A DNA stretch of 64,000 bases from Streptomyces sp. CB00455 (GTDB lineage: Bacteria; Actinomycetota; Actinomycetes; Streptomycetales; Streptomycetaceae). Positions 1 to 8,280 of this stretch are shown piece by piece. The stretch covers positions 1 to 64,000 of the forward strand of contig NZ_LIVQ01000013.1 in the NCBI RefSeq assembly GCF_001905445.1, in the 5' to 3' direction. A model generated the notes under the pieces. The model did no database searches and was not told the origin of the DNA. It saw only the letters and a program-made list of their open reading frames with translations. The stretch's first letter is position 1. Each line of letters starts with the position of its first letter. The translations under genes were made by a program, and so were the position numbers.

Positions 1-89
1 CCGGTTACATTCCGAACCCGGAAGCTAAGCCTTTCAGCGCCGATGGTACTGCAGGGGGGACCCTGTGGGAGAGTAGGACGCCGCCGAAC
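1..89 (+). rRNA. rrf: 5S ribosomal RNA, 3' part
   Basis: The window opens inside a 5S rRNA. The stretch from the conserved CCGAACCCGGAAGCTAAG box to the closing GGACGCCGCCGAAC helix strand matches the last three quarters of an actinobacterial 5S molecule. The 5' end lies outside the window, so upstream 16S and 23S genes are inferred. A terminator follows 15 bases later, which marks the end of an rRNA operon. Confidence 0.93.
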
Positions 90-104
90 AATTATTGTGG
101 GAAA

Positions 105-134
105 GCCCCGCACCATTCATGGTGCGGGGCTTTT
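105..134 (+). terminator. rRNA operon terminator
   Basis: A perfect 11-bp stem (GCCCCGCACCA / TGGTGCGGGGC) with a four-base loop is followed directly by TTTT. It sits just after the 5S 3' end and is a textbook intrinsic terminator for the rRNA operon. Confidence 0.92.
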
Positions 135-168
135 CTGCGTTCAAGGCCCATATGTAGGATCTCGGGCC

Positions 169-753
169 ATGAACGAGTACGTGGTACGTCCGGTTCGCGG
201 TGACGAGTGGCGGAAGGTCAAGGAGCTACGACTCGCCGCTCTGCGTGATCCGGCGGCTCCGTTGGCGTTCCTGGAGACCGTGGCACAGGCCGAGGCCTGG
301 AGCGACGAGCACTGGCAGGGGCGGGCCGAGGGCGCGGGGGAGGGTCGGGGGGTCCGGCAGTTCGTGGCCGAAGCGGCCGGCGGCGCGTGGCTCGGTTCGG
401 TGACGGTGTTGGTCGAGGCGGCCGGGACACGGGACCTCTTCGACCGGCTCATCGAGCGGGACCAGGGGCACCTGGTGGGCGTGTTCGTGCGCCCCGAGGG
501 GCGGGGGACCGGGCTGACCGAGGCGCTGTTCGAGGCCGCGCTGGAATGGGCCTGGGCGCTGGAGGAGCCGGTGCTGTACCGCGTACGGCTCTTCGTGCAC
601 GAGGAGAACGCGCGGGCCGCCGCCTTCTACCGGCGCTTCGGGTTCGGGGCGACGGGGATCGCGTTGCCCATGCCGACGGATCCCTCGGCCCTGGAACGGG
701 AGTACGTGTTCCGCAGGCCCGGCCGGAGGGACACGCCCTCGAACACGGCTTAG
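169..753 (+). CDS. GNAT family N-acetyltransferase
   Basis: A 194-residue acetyltransferase of the GNAT fold. The acetyl-CoA loop is visible as VRPEGRGTGL (the R/Q-x-x-G-x-G/A motif), followed by the typical C-terminal segment ENARAAAFYRRFGF. The substrate cannot be told from sequence. The ATG at 169 is preferred because reading further upstream would run through the rRNA terminator. The gene converges with the T4SS-like operon, and the two stop codons overlap by four bases. Confidence 0.85.
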   Translation: MNEYVVRPVRGDEWRKVKELRLAALRDPAAPLAFLETVAQAEAWSDEHWQGRAEGAGEGRGVRQFVAEAAGGAWLGSVTVLVEAAGTRDLFDRLIERDQGHLVGVFVRPEGRGTGLTEALFEAALEWAWALEEPVLYRVRLFVHEENARAAAFYRRFGFGATGIALPMPTDPSALEREYVFRRPGRRDTPSNTA

Positions 754-2372
754 GGGAATGCGGTCTCGGGCCAGCGGGCGCGGGCTTGTTCGCGGCTGCG
801 GCACAGGGCGAGCAGGGGGAGCGTCTCGTCGGCCAGGAGCTGGGGGAGCTGGGGGACGGGCGCGACCGCCGCCACGTCCTCCAGGACCAGCGAAAGTGGT
901 GGGTCGAGCCGACCGTGGGATGACCGTGCGGCCATGCGGCGGCCGTGCTCGACCACGTGTGAGGCGAGTGCGGTCAGCAAGGGCATCGCACCCGGGTGGG
1001 TACGGGGGTCTTCCAGGGGCTCACCCACCACGTACAGGCTGCCCCCTTCGGCGAGGAACGAAGCCAGTGTGAGCGAATCCGTTCGGTTGGGGTTGCAGGC
1101 TTCCCGGATGTGGATCGAGGTCAGGCAGGACAGGGCGCGGGCCGTCAGGTTCTGGGCGAGCTCACGGCGTTCGGGGTGCGCGGTGAGGGCGTTCTCCAGC
1201 TCGCCGGCTGCGCCGGGGGCCGCCCGGGGGTGCGTGCGCAGGATGCGGACCGGGTCCTGGGCGCCGTTGCCCTGGGACCAGCGGTGGAGTTGCTTGAAGG
1301 GGCGGTCGTCGAGGGCCGCCGCCTGGAGCCAGCTGCGCAGGAGCGTTTCCGCGGTGTCGGCGACCGCGGCGTCCATGCGGGCCTGTGGGCGTACGGGGGC
1401 GAGGAGGGCGATCGCGCGGGTGGCGGCGGTGTCGCGGTCGGCGCAGCCCTCGGCCGGGTTCCAGTGCATGCGCGCCGGGGTGTCGCACAGGTGCGAAGGG
1501 TCGTACAGGAGGACCGGGCCGAGTTTGGCGCGGGCGTCCTTGGTCTCGGCCCAGAGGGCGGGCGAGGAGGTCACGATCAGGGCCGCTCCTTCCGCGGCCG
1601 CGAGGCTCTGGACGGCGAGGAGCCGGCGCTGGCCGGGGCTGCCGTAGGCCATGCGGGGCACGGCCGCGGGGGTGAGGGGATGGGCCGCCGGGTCGTAGCC
1701 GTACCCGTGGCGCCGGGCCTCCTCCGGGGCGGTGGTGCGGTCCGGGGCGCCGGCCCTGTCCGGCGGGGGTGGCGGGCCGGCCGGGGTGATGGCCAGGTGC
1801 GCGGCCAGCGGCGGGGCCTGGTGCGTCAGGTGCGTCACGGGCGTTATGGCCGGCTCGGGTGGCGGGAAGGTCGCGGGTGGCCGGGGCGTGGCTGGTGACG
1901 GGAGGTGGGCCGCCGGTCTGCCGGGGGTGTGGGGGTGGCCGGCTTCCGGGGGCGGGGCCGCGTACGGGGGCTCGTACGGTGCGGGGCCGGTCGGCAGGGC
2001 CTGTCGGGCCAGGGCGCGGCGGGATTTGGTGCGGGCGAACACGCCGATGGCGAAGACGGTGAGCACGAACATCACCAGGAGCTGGCTGAGGAACAGACCC
2101 CAGAACAGGCCCCAGCCGGAGAGGGCCGCGGGGTCGGTGTCCGGCCAGGCGCCCGGGACGTCGTGCGGCTGCGCTATCAGTGCGCGGACGGCGCCCGGGG
2201 TGCGGGTGAAGGTGACGGTATCCGGCCACGCGCCCTTCGCGAACCAGGCGGCGAGGCCGGTGGCCGACCAGACGAGGACGGCCAATCCCAGGAGGAAGGC
2301 CAGGAGGCCGATCAGCAGGCCGTCCGGGACTCCGCCGCGGGCGGGGGTTTCCGTGCGTCGTGCGTCGTGCAT
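750..2372 (-). CDS. VirD4/TraG-like coupling protein with degenerate P-loop
   Basis: Last gene of the T4SS-like operon, 540 residues. Two N-terminal membrane segments (about residues 18-45 and 90-112) are followed by a long Pro/Ala-rich linker and a C-terminal domain resembling the actinobacterial 'conjugative DNA transfer' VirD4/TraG family (ALIVTSSPALW, then VLLYDPSHL, later LSLVLEDVAAV as a Walker-B-like strand). Where a VirD4 protein should have a GxxGxGKT P-loop (near residue 240), this one reads GSPGQRRLLAV, so it probably does not hydrolyse ATP. The ATG lies two bases after the stop of the VirB4 gene. Known family members pass DNA or protein to the secretion channel; a structural or regulatory role here is inference. 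Confidence 0.78.
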   Translation of the reverse strand: MHDARRTETPARGGVPDGLLIGLLAFLLGLAVLVWSATGLAAWFAKGAWPDTVTFTRTPGAVRALIAQPHDVPGAWPDTDPAALSGWGLFWGLFLSQLLVMFVLTVFAIGVFARTKSRRALARQALPTGPAPYEPPYAAPPPEAGHPHTPGRPAAHLPSPATPRPPATFPPPEPAITPVTHLTHQAPPLAAHLAITPAGPPPPPDRAGAPDRTTAPEEARRHGYGYDPAAHPLTPAAVPRMAYGSPGQRRLLAVQSLAAAEGAALIVTSSPALWAETKDARAKLGPVLLYDPSHLCDTPARMHWNPAEGCADRDTAATRAIALLAPVRPQARMDAAVADTAETLLRSWLQAAALDDRPFKQLHRWSQGNGAQDPVRILRTHPRAAPGAAGELENALTAHPERRELAQNLTARALSCLTSIHIREACNPNRTDSLTLASFLAEGGSLYVVGEPLEDPRTHPGAMPLLTALASHVVEHGRRMAARSSHGRLDPPLSLVLEDVAAVAPVPQLPQLLADETLPLLALCRSREQARARWPETAFP

Positions 2373-2374
2373 GG

Positions 2375-3793
2375 TCAGGCCACCGTGGTCGCGGATCCCG
2401 GGCCGCCGCCGCGGCGCCGTTCGATGGACAGGGCGCGTTCCTCCGCTTCCAGTTCGGCGGCGAGCATGTCGTCGTGGAGGCGCTGGGGGGCGGAGGACTC
2501 GGTCATGGCGCGGTCGGTGTAGACGAGGGGGCGTTCGGCTTCGGTGATCAGGTGTTTGACCACCTGGACGTTGCCGTTGACGTCCCAGACGGCGATGCCC
2601 GGGGTGAGGGTGGGGATGATCTCGACGGCCCAGCGGGGCAGGCCGAGGACGAGGCCGGTGGCGCGTGCCTCGTCGGCCTTCTGGGCGTAGATGGTTCTGG
2701 TGGAGGCCATCTTGAGGATGGCGGCGGCTTCGCGGGCGGCCGCGCCGTCGACGACGTCGGACAGGTGGTGGACGACGGCGACGAAGGACAAGCCGAGGCG
2801 CCGGCCGAACTTCAGGAGGCGCTGGAACAGCTGTGCGACGAAGGGGCTGTTGATGATGTGCCAGGCCTCTTCGACGAGGAAGATGCGCTTCTTGCGGTCG
2901 GGCCGGATCCAGGTGTGCTCCAGCCAGACGCCGACGATGGCCATCAGGATGGGCATGGCGATGGAGTTGCGGTCGATGTGGGAGAGGTCGAAGACGATCA
3001 GCGGGGCGTCGAGGTCGATGCCGACGGTGGTGGGGCCGTCGAACATGCCGCGCAGGTCGCCGTCGACGAGACGGTCGAGGACGAGCGCCACGTCGAGGCC
3101 CCAGGCCCGTACGTCGTCTATGTCGACGTTCATGGCGAGGGCCGATTCGGGTTTTGGATGCCGTAGTTGCTCGACGATGTCGGTGAGGACGGGCTGGCGG
3201 TCGCGGATGGCGTCGACGACGTAGGCGTGGGCGACCTTGAGGGCGAAGCCGGCGCGCTCGTCGAGACCGTGGCCCATGGCGACTTCGATGATGGTCCGCA
3301 GCAGCGCGAGCTGGCCCGTCGTGGTGATCGCCGGGTCGAGGGGGTTGAGGCGGATCCCGTCGTCGTTGGCGGCGATGGGGTCCAGGCGGATGGGGGTTAT
3401 CCCCAGCTGCTGGGCGATGAGGTTCCACTCGCCGACGCCGTCTTCGCCCTGGGCGTCGAGGACGACGACCTGCCGGTCCTTGAAGCGGAGCTGGCGCAGG
3501 ACGTAGGTCTTCTCCAGGGCGGACTTGCCGTTGCCGGATTCGCCGAGGACGAGCCAGTGGGGGGCGGGGAGCTGCTGGCCGTAGAGCTGGAAGGGGTCGT
3601 AGATGTAGCCCTTGCCGCTGTACACCTCGCGGCCGATGATCACGCCGGAGTCGCCGAGGCCGGGGGCGGCGGTGGGCAGGTAGACGGCCTGCGCCTGGCC
3701 GGTGGAGGTGCGGACGGGGAGGCGGGTGGTCTCGACCTTGCCGAAGAGGAAGCTGGTGAAGGCGTCCGTCAGGGCGGACATGGGATCGCGCAT
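2375..3793 (-). CDS. VirB4-type secretion ATPase
   Basis: A 472-residue AAA+/HerA-type ATPase. The Walker A GESGNGKS lies at residues 84-91, a Walker-B-like RIFLVEEAW follows in the middle of the protein, and the fold resembles the C-terminal motor domain of VirB4/TraC proteins that power type IV secretion. It lacks the usual N-terminal VirB4 domain, which seems to sit in the preceding gene. I take the ATG at 3793 because GGAAGG lies about ten bases before it; a GTG at 3802 is too close to that ribosome site. The gene is followed almost without a gap by the VirD4-like gene. Confidence 0.85.
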   Translation of the reverse strand: MRDPMSALTDAFTSFLFGKVETTRLPVRTSTGQAQAVYLPTAAPGLGDSGVIIGREVYSGKGYIYDPFQLYGQQLPAPHWLVLGESGNGKSALEKTYVLRQLRFKDRQVVVLDAQGEDGVGEWNLIAQQLGITPIRLDPIAANDDGIRLNPLDPAITTTGQLALLRTIIEVAMGHGLDERAGFALKVAHAYVVDAIRDRQPVLTDIVEQLRHPKPESALAMNVDIDDVRAWGLDVALVLDRLVDGDLRGMFDGPTTVGIDLDAPLIVFDLSHIDRNSIAMPILMAIVGVWLEHTWIRPDRKKRIFLVEEAWHIINSPFVAQLFQRLLKFGRRLGLSFVAVVHHLSDVVDGAAAREAAAILKMASTRTIYAQKADEARATGLVLGLPRWAVEIIPTLTPGIAVWDVNGNVQVVKHLITEAERPLVYTDRAMTESSAPQRLHDDMLAAELEAEERALSIERRRGGGPGSATTVA

Positions 3794-3812
3794 GGGCGGC
3801 ACTTCCTTCCGG

Positions 3813-5375
3813 CTAGCGTCGGATGCCGGTGGCGAACGGCAGGGTGTTGACGAACGCCCGGTGGTGCTCGCGGTCGCACCACTCCAGCTTCAGGTAGGAC
3901 TTTCCGGCGGAGGCGCGGATGGTCCGCTTGTCGCGGGCGAGGGCTTCGGGTGAACGCGAGGACACCGTGATGTACCCGACGAGGTTCACTCCTGCCGCAC
4001 CGCTCGCGAGATCTTCACCCCTCTGGTCGAGTCTGCCGTGGGCGGCGATGTCGCGCGGGTCGACGGTGCGGTTCATCTTGGCGGCGCGGCTGGCGTCGGC
4101 TTCGTCGTTGGTCTTCTCGGTGAGCATGCGTTCGATGGCCACCTCGGTGGGCTCCAGGTCCATGGTGACGGCGACGGTGCGGATGACGTCGGGGGTGTGG
4201 ACGAGGAGGGGGGCGAGGAAGTTGACGCCGACGGGGGTCATGGGCCATTCCTTCACCCAGGCCGTGGCGTGGCACCAGGGGGCGCGGGTGGAGGACTCGC
4301 GGGTCTTGGCCTGGAGGTAGGTGGGTTCGACCGCGTCGAGTTCGGCGGGCCAGGCGTTGCGCTTGGTCATGGCCTGGATGTGGTCGATGGGGTGGTCCGG
4401 GTCGTACATGGAGTGCACGAGGGAGGCGAGGCGGCCCTGGCCCAGCGGCTGGCGGACGCGGATGTCGGCTTCGGCGAGGCGGGCGCAGATGTCGGTGAGC
4501 TCGCGCGCCATGACGATGGCGAGGCCGGCGTCGCGGTCGAGCTTGCGGCCCTTGTGGGGGGTGGAGGCGCGGGCGATGGTGTGGGCCTCGGCGGCCAGTT
4601 CGCGCGAGTAGTGCATGCAGGCGACGAGGTAGGCGCGGTGCTGCTCGGAGGAGGTGGAGACCATCGACTGGAGCTGGTCGTAGGACTCGCGCAGCCAGCC
4701 GGGGGCCCGGGTGTCGCCGCGTACGGCGACGTCCTTGGCGTGGGCGTCGGGGTCGGCGGGGAGCGTACGGGCGAGCATCTGGAGGCGGGTGACGAAGCCG
4801 TCGCCGTTGGCGACGTGCTTGAGGAGGGTGCCGAAGCGGTCGACGAGGGCTTCCTGGTCCTCGCTGTCGCGCAGGCCGACGCCGGGGCCCTCGATCTCGA
4901 TGGCGGCGGTGACCGTTCTGCGGTCGGCGTGGAGGAGGACCGCGATCTCGTCGGGGCCGAAGGGCGCGGCGAGCCAGTTGATGCGGCCGATGCCGGGCGG
5001 TGGGCCGACTTCGACCTCGCGGCCGTCGGAGCCGCGGATGCCGGCTTCCATGGCGCCGGAGCGGTAGGTGGTGCCGCGCCGCAGGGTGCGCTTGTAGCTG
5101 CGGTTGATCTCGAACCAGCGGTAGAAGGTGCGGCCCTTGTAGGGGACGTACACCGCGGCGAGCGCGAGCACGGGGAAGCCGGCGAGGCTGACGATGCGCA
5201 GGGTGAGGTCGGGGACGAGGAGTCCGCTCATCATGCCCAGGAAGGCTCCGGCGATGATCAGGACGATCTCGCCGGTCTCGCGGTTCTTGCCGACGATCGC
5301 GTTCGGCCGGGCCCGGCCGATGAGATACGTGCGGCGGGGCGCGACCGGGTGCAGCTGGTGGGGCTGGGTCGTCAA
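3813..5375 (-). CDS. SCO6880-family membrane protein (VirB3/PrgI plus VirB4 N-domain-like)
   Basis: A 520-residue protein with two adjacent membrane helices near residues 35-80 followed by a cytoplasmic region, the arrangement of PrgI/VirB3 proteins joined to the N-terminal part of VirB4. NCBI names this family after SCO6880. The start is TTG at 5375, supported by a very strong ribosome site (AGGAGGTG, about seven bases upstream) and by a TTGA overlap with the stop of the VirB6-like gene, so translation is coupled. Together with the next ATPase gene it appears to make a split VirB4; that reading is inference from gene order and size. Confidence 0.82.
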   Translation of the reverse strand: MTTQPHQLHPVAPRRTYLIGRARPNAIVGKNRETGEIVLIIAGAFLGMMSGLLVPDLTLRIVSLAGFPVLALAAVYVPYKGRTFYRWFEINRSYKRTLRRGTTYRSGAMEAGIRGSDGREVEVGPPPGIGRINWLAAPFGPDEIAVLLHADRRTVTAAIEIEGPGVGLRDSEDQEALVDRFGTLLKHVANGDGFVTRLQMLARTLPADPDAHAKDVAVRGDTRAPGWLRESYDQLQSMVSTSSEQHRAYLVACMHYSRELAAEAHTIARASTPHKGRKLDRDAGLAIVMARELTDICARLAEADIRVRQPLGQGRLASLVHSMYDPDHPIDHIQAMTKRNAWPAELDAVEPTYLQAKTRESSTRAPWCHATAWVKEWPMTPVGVNFLAPLLVHTPDVIRTVAVTMDLEPTEVAIERMLTEKTNDEADASRAAKMNRTVDPRDIAAHGRLDQRGEDLASGAAGVNLVGYITVSSRSPEALARDKRTIRASAGKSYLKLEWCDREHHRAFVNTLPFATGIRR

Positions 5376-6676
5376 CGCCCGTCACCTCCTGTGTTCCTCG
5401 TGCTCGAGCTCGTGCGGGGCGGGGGGGCGGCGGAGGGGATGGAGCCGCCGCCGGAGCCGCCGCCGGAGGTGGGGCGGCTGCTGTGGGCGGCCACGCCTCC
5501 GGAGAGGGGGTTGGCGGGGCGGGGGGCGTTGCCGCCGCCACCGCCGTCACCGCCGCGGTGGGCGCCGCGGCTGCTGTGGGTCTTGATGCCCTGAGAGACG
5601 AGGGAGGCCGGGGAGCTGATGACGGCGGCTGCCTGGGCTCCGTCGGTGGCTTTGCTGCGGTTGGAGCGGGCGGAGGCGATCTCGTCGCCGAAGCCGGGGA
5701 CGAAGCGGTAGATCATCGCGGAGGCGAAGATCGCCAGGAGGATGATGGCGAGGCCGGTGACGACGGCGGAGAAGGCGTTCGGGCCCTGCTCGCCGGCCAG
5801 CGCGCCGGCGAGGCCGAGGACGATGACGATGACCGGCTTGACGAGGATGACGGCGATCATGATGCCGGCCCAGCGGCGGACGTGGCCCCAGAGGTTGCGG
5901 TCGACCAGGCCCGCGTAGACGACGACGCCGAGGAGGGCGCCGACGTAGAGGAGGGCGGCCCGGATGAAGAGTTCGAGGTAGAGGACACCGGCGGCGAGGA
6001 CGGTGACCAGGGCGACGACGATCAGCATGATCGGGCCGCCGCCGATGTCGTCGCCCTTCTTGAGGGCTTCGGCGAAGGAGCCGAAGAAGACGTCGGTCTG
6101 GCCGGTGGCAGATGCGATGACCTCGGTGACGCCGTCGGTCGCGGAGACGACGGTGTAGAGGATCAGGGGGGTGAAGGCGGAGGCGAGGACGGTGAGCCAG
6201 AGGAAGCCGACGGCTTCGGAGAGGGCGGTGGTGAGGGGGGCGCCGCGGACGGCTCGCTTGGCGACGGCGAAGAGCCACAGGACGAGCGTGAGGATGGTGG
6301 AGGCGGCGAAGACGACGGCGTACTGCTTGAGGAAGGCGGGGTTGGTGAAGTCGACGTTGGCGGTGCCCTTGACGGCTTCGCTGAGCTTGCCGACGATCCA
6401 GGCGGCGGCGTCGGCGCAGCCCTTGGCCAGGGAGGCGAGGGGGTTGAGGGCGTCGGCGCCATCACTCGGCGCGAGCCCTGTCTTGGGCGAGCCGCCAGCG
6501 GTCCCCGTGCCGCTCTGGCAGTACTGCTTGGAGGGGCCGTCAAGCAGGGCACAAGGGTCGTTGGTGGCCTGCGGAGTCGGGGTCGGGGGCGCCGCGTAGG
6601 CGCGGGTTGCCAGCGCCATGGCGGCCGCGTGTACGGAGGCAATGACACCCAGCCGGAGCCGGAGGCTAACGGGCAT
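5372..6676 (-). CDS. VirB6/TrbL-like polytopic membrane protein
   Basis: A 434-residue integral membrane protein with an N-terminal signal-like helix ending at AYA, a short extracytoplasmic Cys-containing segment, then about six hydrophobic helices between residues 115 and 325 and a Ser/Gly-rich cytoplasmic tail. The topology and position fit VirB6/TrbL, the polytopic core of the inner-membrane type IV complex. It overlaps the upstream gene by 11 bases and the downstream gene by 4, so the operon is tightly coupled. Confidence 0.82.
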   Translation of the reverse strand: MPVSLRLRLGVIASVHAAAMALATRAYAAPPTPTPQATNDPCALLDGPSKQYCQSGTGTAGGSPKTGLAPSDGADALNPLASLAKGCADAAAWIVGKLSEAVKGTANVDFTNPAFLKQYAVVFAASTILTLVLWLFAVAKRAVRGAPLTTALSEAVGFLWLTVLASAFTPLILYTVVSATDGVTEVIASATGQTDVFFGSFAEALKKGDDIGGGPIMLIVVALVTVLAAGVLYLELFIRAALLYVGALLGVVVYAGLVDRNLWGHVRRWAGIMIAVILVKPVIVIVLGLAGALAGEQGPNAFSAVVTGLAIILLAIFASAMIYRFVPGFGDEIASARSNRSKATDGAQAAAVISSPASLVSQGIKTHSSRGAHRGGDGGGGGNAPRPANPLSGGVAAHSSRPTSGGGSGGGSIPSAAPPPRTSSSTRNTGGDGR

Positions 6677-7469
6677 AAATGAAGCCTCCGAATTCTTTGA
6701 TGGCCTTGCTCATGTCGTCTGACGTCGACACGGGGACATCCCCGGGTACCGGGGCCGGCCCGTCCTGCTGGGTGTCGTCAACGACCTTCCAGTCCCCGCT
6801 GATCCAGCTGAGTTCGAAGGTCCAGGTCTTCCAGAGAGTTCTGACGGGGTCGGTGGACTTGGCGCCTGACATCCCAATCAGCCCGGTGTACCAGACGGAA
6901 ACCTTCGCGCCTGCCGGTGAGTAGGTCTCGACGCGGGTGCCGATCGGTACGGTGCGGGTGACGAAGGTGCTGCCCTGTGGCGGATTGCCGTTTGCGTCCA
7001 GTCCGAGCTTGGCTAGGAAGTCTGCGGAATACGCCTCGTCCTGAGGTCCCTTGAGGCGCCCCGCCACGTCCGGCGCGTAGATCCCGTCCACGAGGGTGTG
7101 CCGGGTGTTCTTCTTGAACATGGCGTCGGAGCCCAGGGCTACCGCGAAGTTGGCGGCTGCCGATTGGGCTCCCTGTTCGTCGTGGGCGAAGCCCTTGGGG
7201 ATGCCGGCGGCCTTGTCGCTGACCGGGTCCGTGCCCGTGGGGGCCGTGGACGTGGTGGTCGGGGGTTTGTTCGATTGGGTGGAGGGGGTGTCCGGGGCCT
7301 GGTTCGCGAACGCGATGGCCGCGATCAGGAGGACCACCACGCCGACCACCGTGACCAGGCTGCGGGTGGCGCGGGGGGTGCGGCGGGTGGGGCCGTACGG
7401 GTCGGCGGGGGAGTCCGGGAGGCGGGTGCGGGTCTGGCCCGTGCCGCCGTACTGGTCGTCGTTGCTCAT
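6666..7469 (-). CDS. VirB8/TcpC-like single-TM protein
   Basis: A 267-residue bitopic protein: a hydrophilic N-terminus rich in Asp and Pro, one membrane helix at about residues 37-55, a Thr/Pro linker, then an extracytoplasmic domain with the alternating strand pattern of NTF2-like VirB8/TcpC domains (for example VSVWYTGLIGMSG and TFELSWISGDWKVVDD). VirB8-type proteins scaffold the type IV channel. I chose the ATG at 7469 because the upstream extension is low complexity and GGAGGGGG precedes this start. The fold assignment is by pattern only. Confidence 0.72.
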   Translation of the reverse strand: MSNDDQYGGTGQTRTRLPDSPADPYGPTRRTPRATRSLVTVVGVVVLLIAAIAFANQAPDTPSTQSNKPPTTTSTAPTGTDPVSDKAAGIPKGFAHDEQGAQSAAANFAVALGSDAMFKKNTRHTLVDGIYAPDVAGRLKGPQDEAYSADFLAKLGLDANGNPPQGSTFVTRTVPIGTRVETYSPAGAKVSVWYTGLIGMSGAKSTDPVRTLWKTWTFELSWISGDWKVVDDTQQDGPAPVPGDVPVSTSDDMSKAIKEFGGFIYAR

Positions 7470-7567
7470 TTCCGTTTCGTCCCCCTCCGCGTCGTACGAC
7501 AGTAGTGCTGGTCCCCGCCTGGGCGCGGGGTGGTGAGGCTCCATCAGGTACGGCCGCGGCGGCTCGG

Positions 7568-7876
7568 CTAGACGGCCATTCCGTACACGATCGTGAACAG
7601 TGTGCCGAGGGATCCGATGATGAAGACTCCGGTCAGGCCGGCGACGATCAGGCCCTTGCCCTGTTCCGCGCTGAACGTGTCGCGCAGGGCGGTCGCGCCG
7701 ATGCGCTGTTTGGCGGCGCCCCAGATGGCGATGCCGAGGCAGAGGAGGATCGCCACGGCCATGACCACTTCGATCATGACCTTCGCTTCGTTGCCGAGAC
7801 TGCCGAACGGCCCCCAGTTCGGGGCGATTCCGCCGATGATGGTGGTGATGTCGCCCTTTTCGGCTGCCAGGATCAT
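7568..7876 (-). CDS. Small two-helix membrane protein, VirB2-pilin-like
   Basis: First gene of the T4SS-like operon, 102 residues. Two hydrophobic helices (about residues 33-53 and 80-100) are separated by a basic loop (AAKQRIGATALRDTF), the layout of VirB2/TrbC pilins and of small actinobacterial T4SS membrane subunits. There is no clear cleaved signal peptide. The ATG at 7876 is assumed; a GTG three codons upstream is possible. A 98-bp gap separates it from the VirB8-like gene. Confidence 0.75.
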   Translation of the reverse strand: MILAAEKGDITTIIGGIAPNWGPFGSLGNEAKVMIEVVMAVAILLCLGIAIWGAAKQRIGATALRDTFSAEQGKGLIVAGLTGVFIIGSLGTLFTIVYGMAV

Positions 7877-8280
7877 GTAACTCACCGCCCCTGTATGGGT
7901 AGTTCCGGAAGCCCGTGCCCGACGGCAGGGGTCACGCACTATCTTCGCTGATGAAACCGCCGCCGTCGTCGACTTGGCGGCTCTCTTTACCCGATCTCCC
8001 GGCCCGCGTCCCGCCCGTGCGCTCTGACCTGGGCCCGGGCGGTGTGTCTGCGAGAGGACGTATGGTCACTCTGTGTATCACGGAGGGTGACGCCGGGCAA
8101 TGATTGTCGTCTCGGCTTACGGAGGGGTGGAGCGAGGGGCCGCCGTTCGGCTCAGTGGGCTCGCGTGTCGTTGGGCCGTCCCGCTGACATATGTCCGACA
8201 TTCCGTCAGTCATACCATCTGAGGGTGGACTCGGGGGTGAAGCTCCACGTCGTTCGGTAGGACGACACGAGGAGTGGACG
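7877..8280. other. Divergent intergenic region
   Basis: About 400 bases between the T4SS-like operon and the collagen-like gene. It must hold promoters for both directions. I see a perfect 10-bp palindrome GACATATGTC at 8186-8195 but no convincing -35/-10 pair, RNA gene or terminator. Confidence 0.5.
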
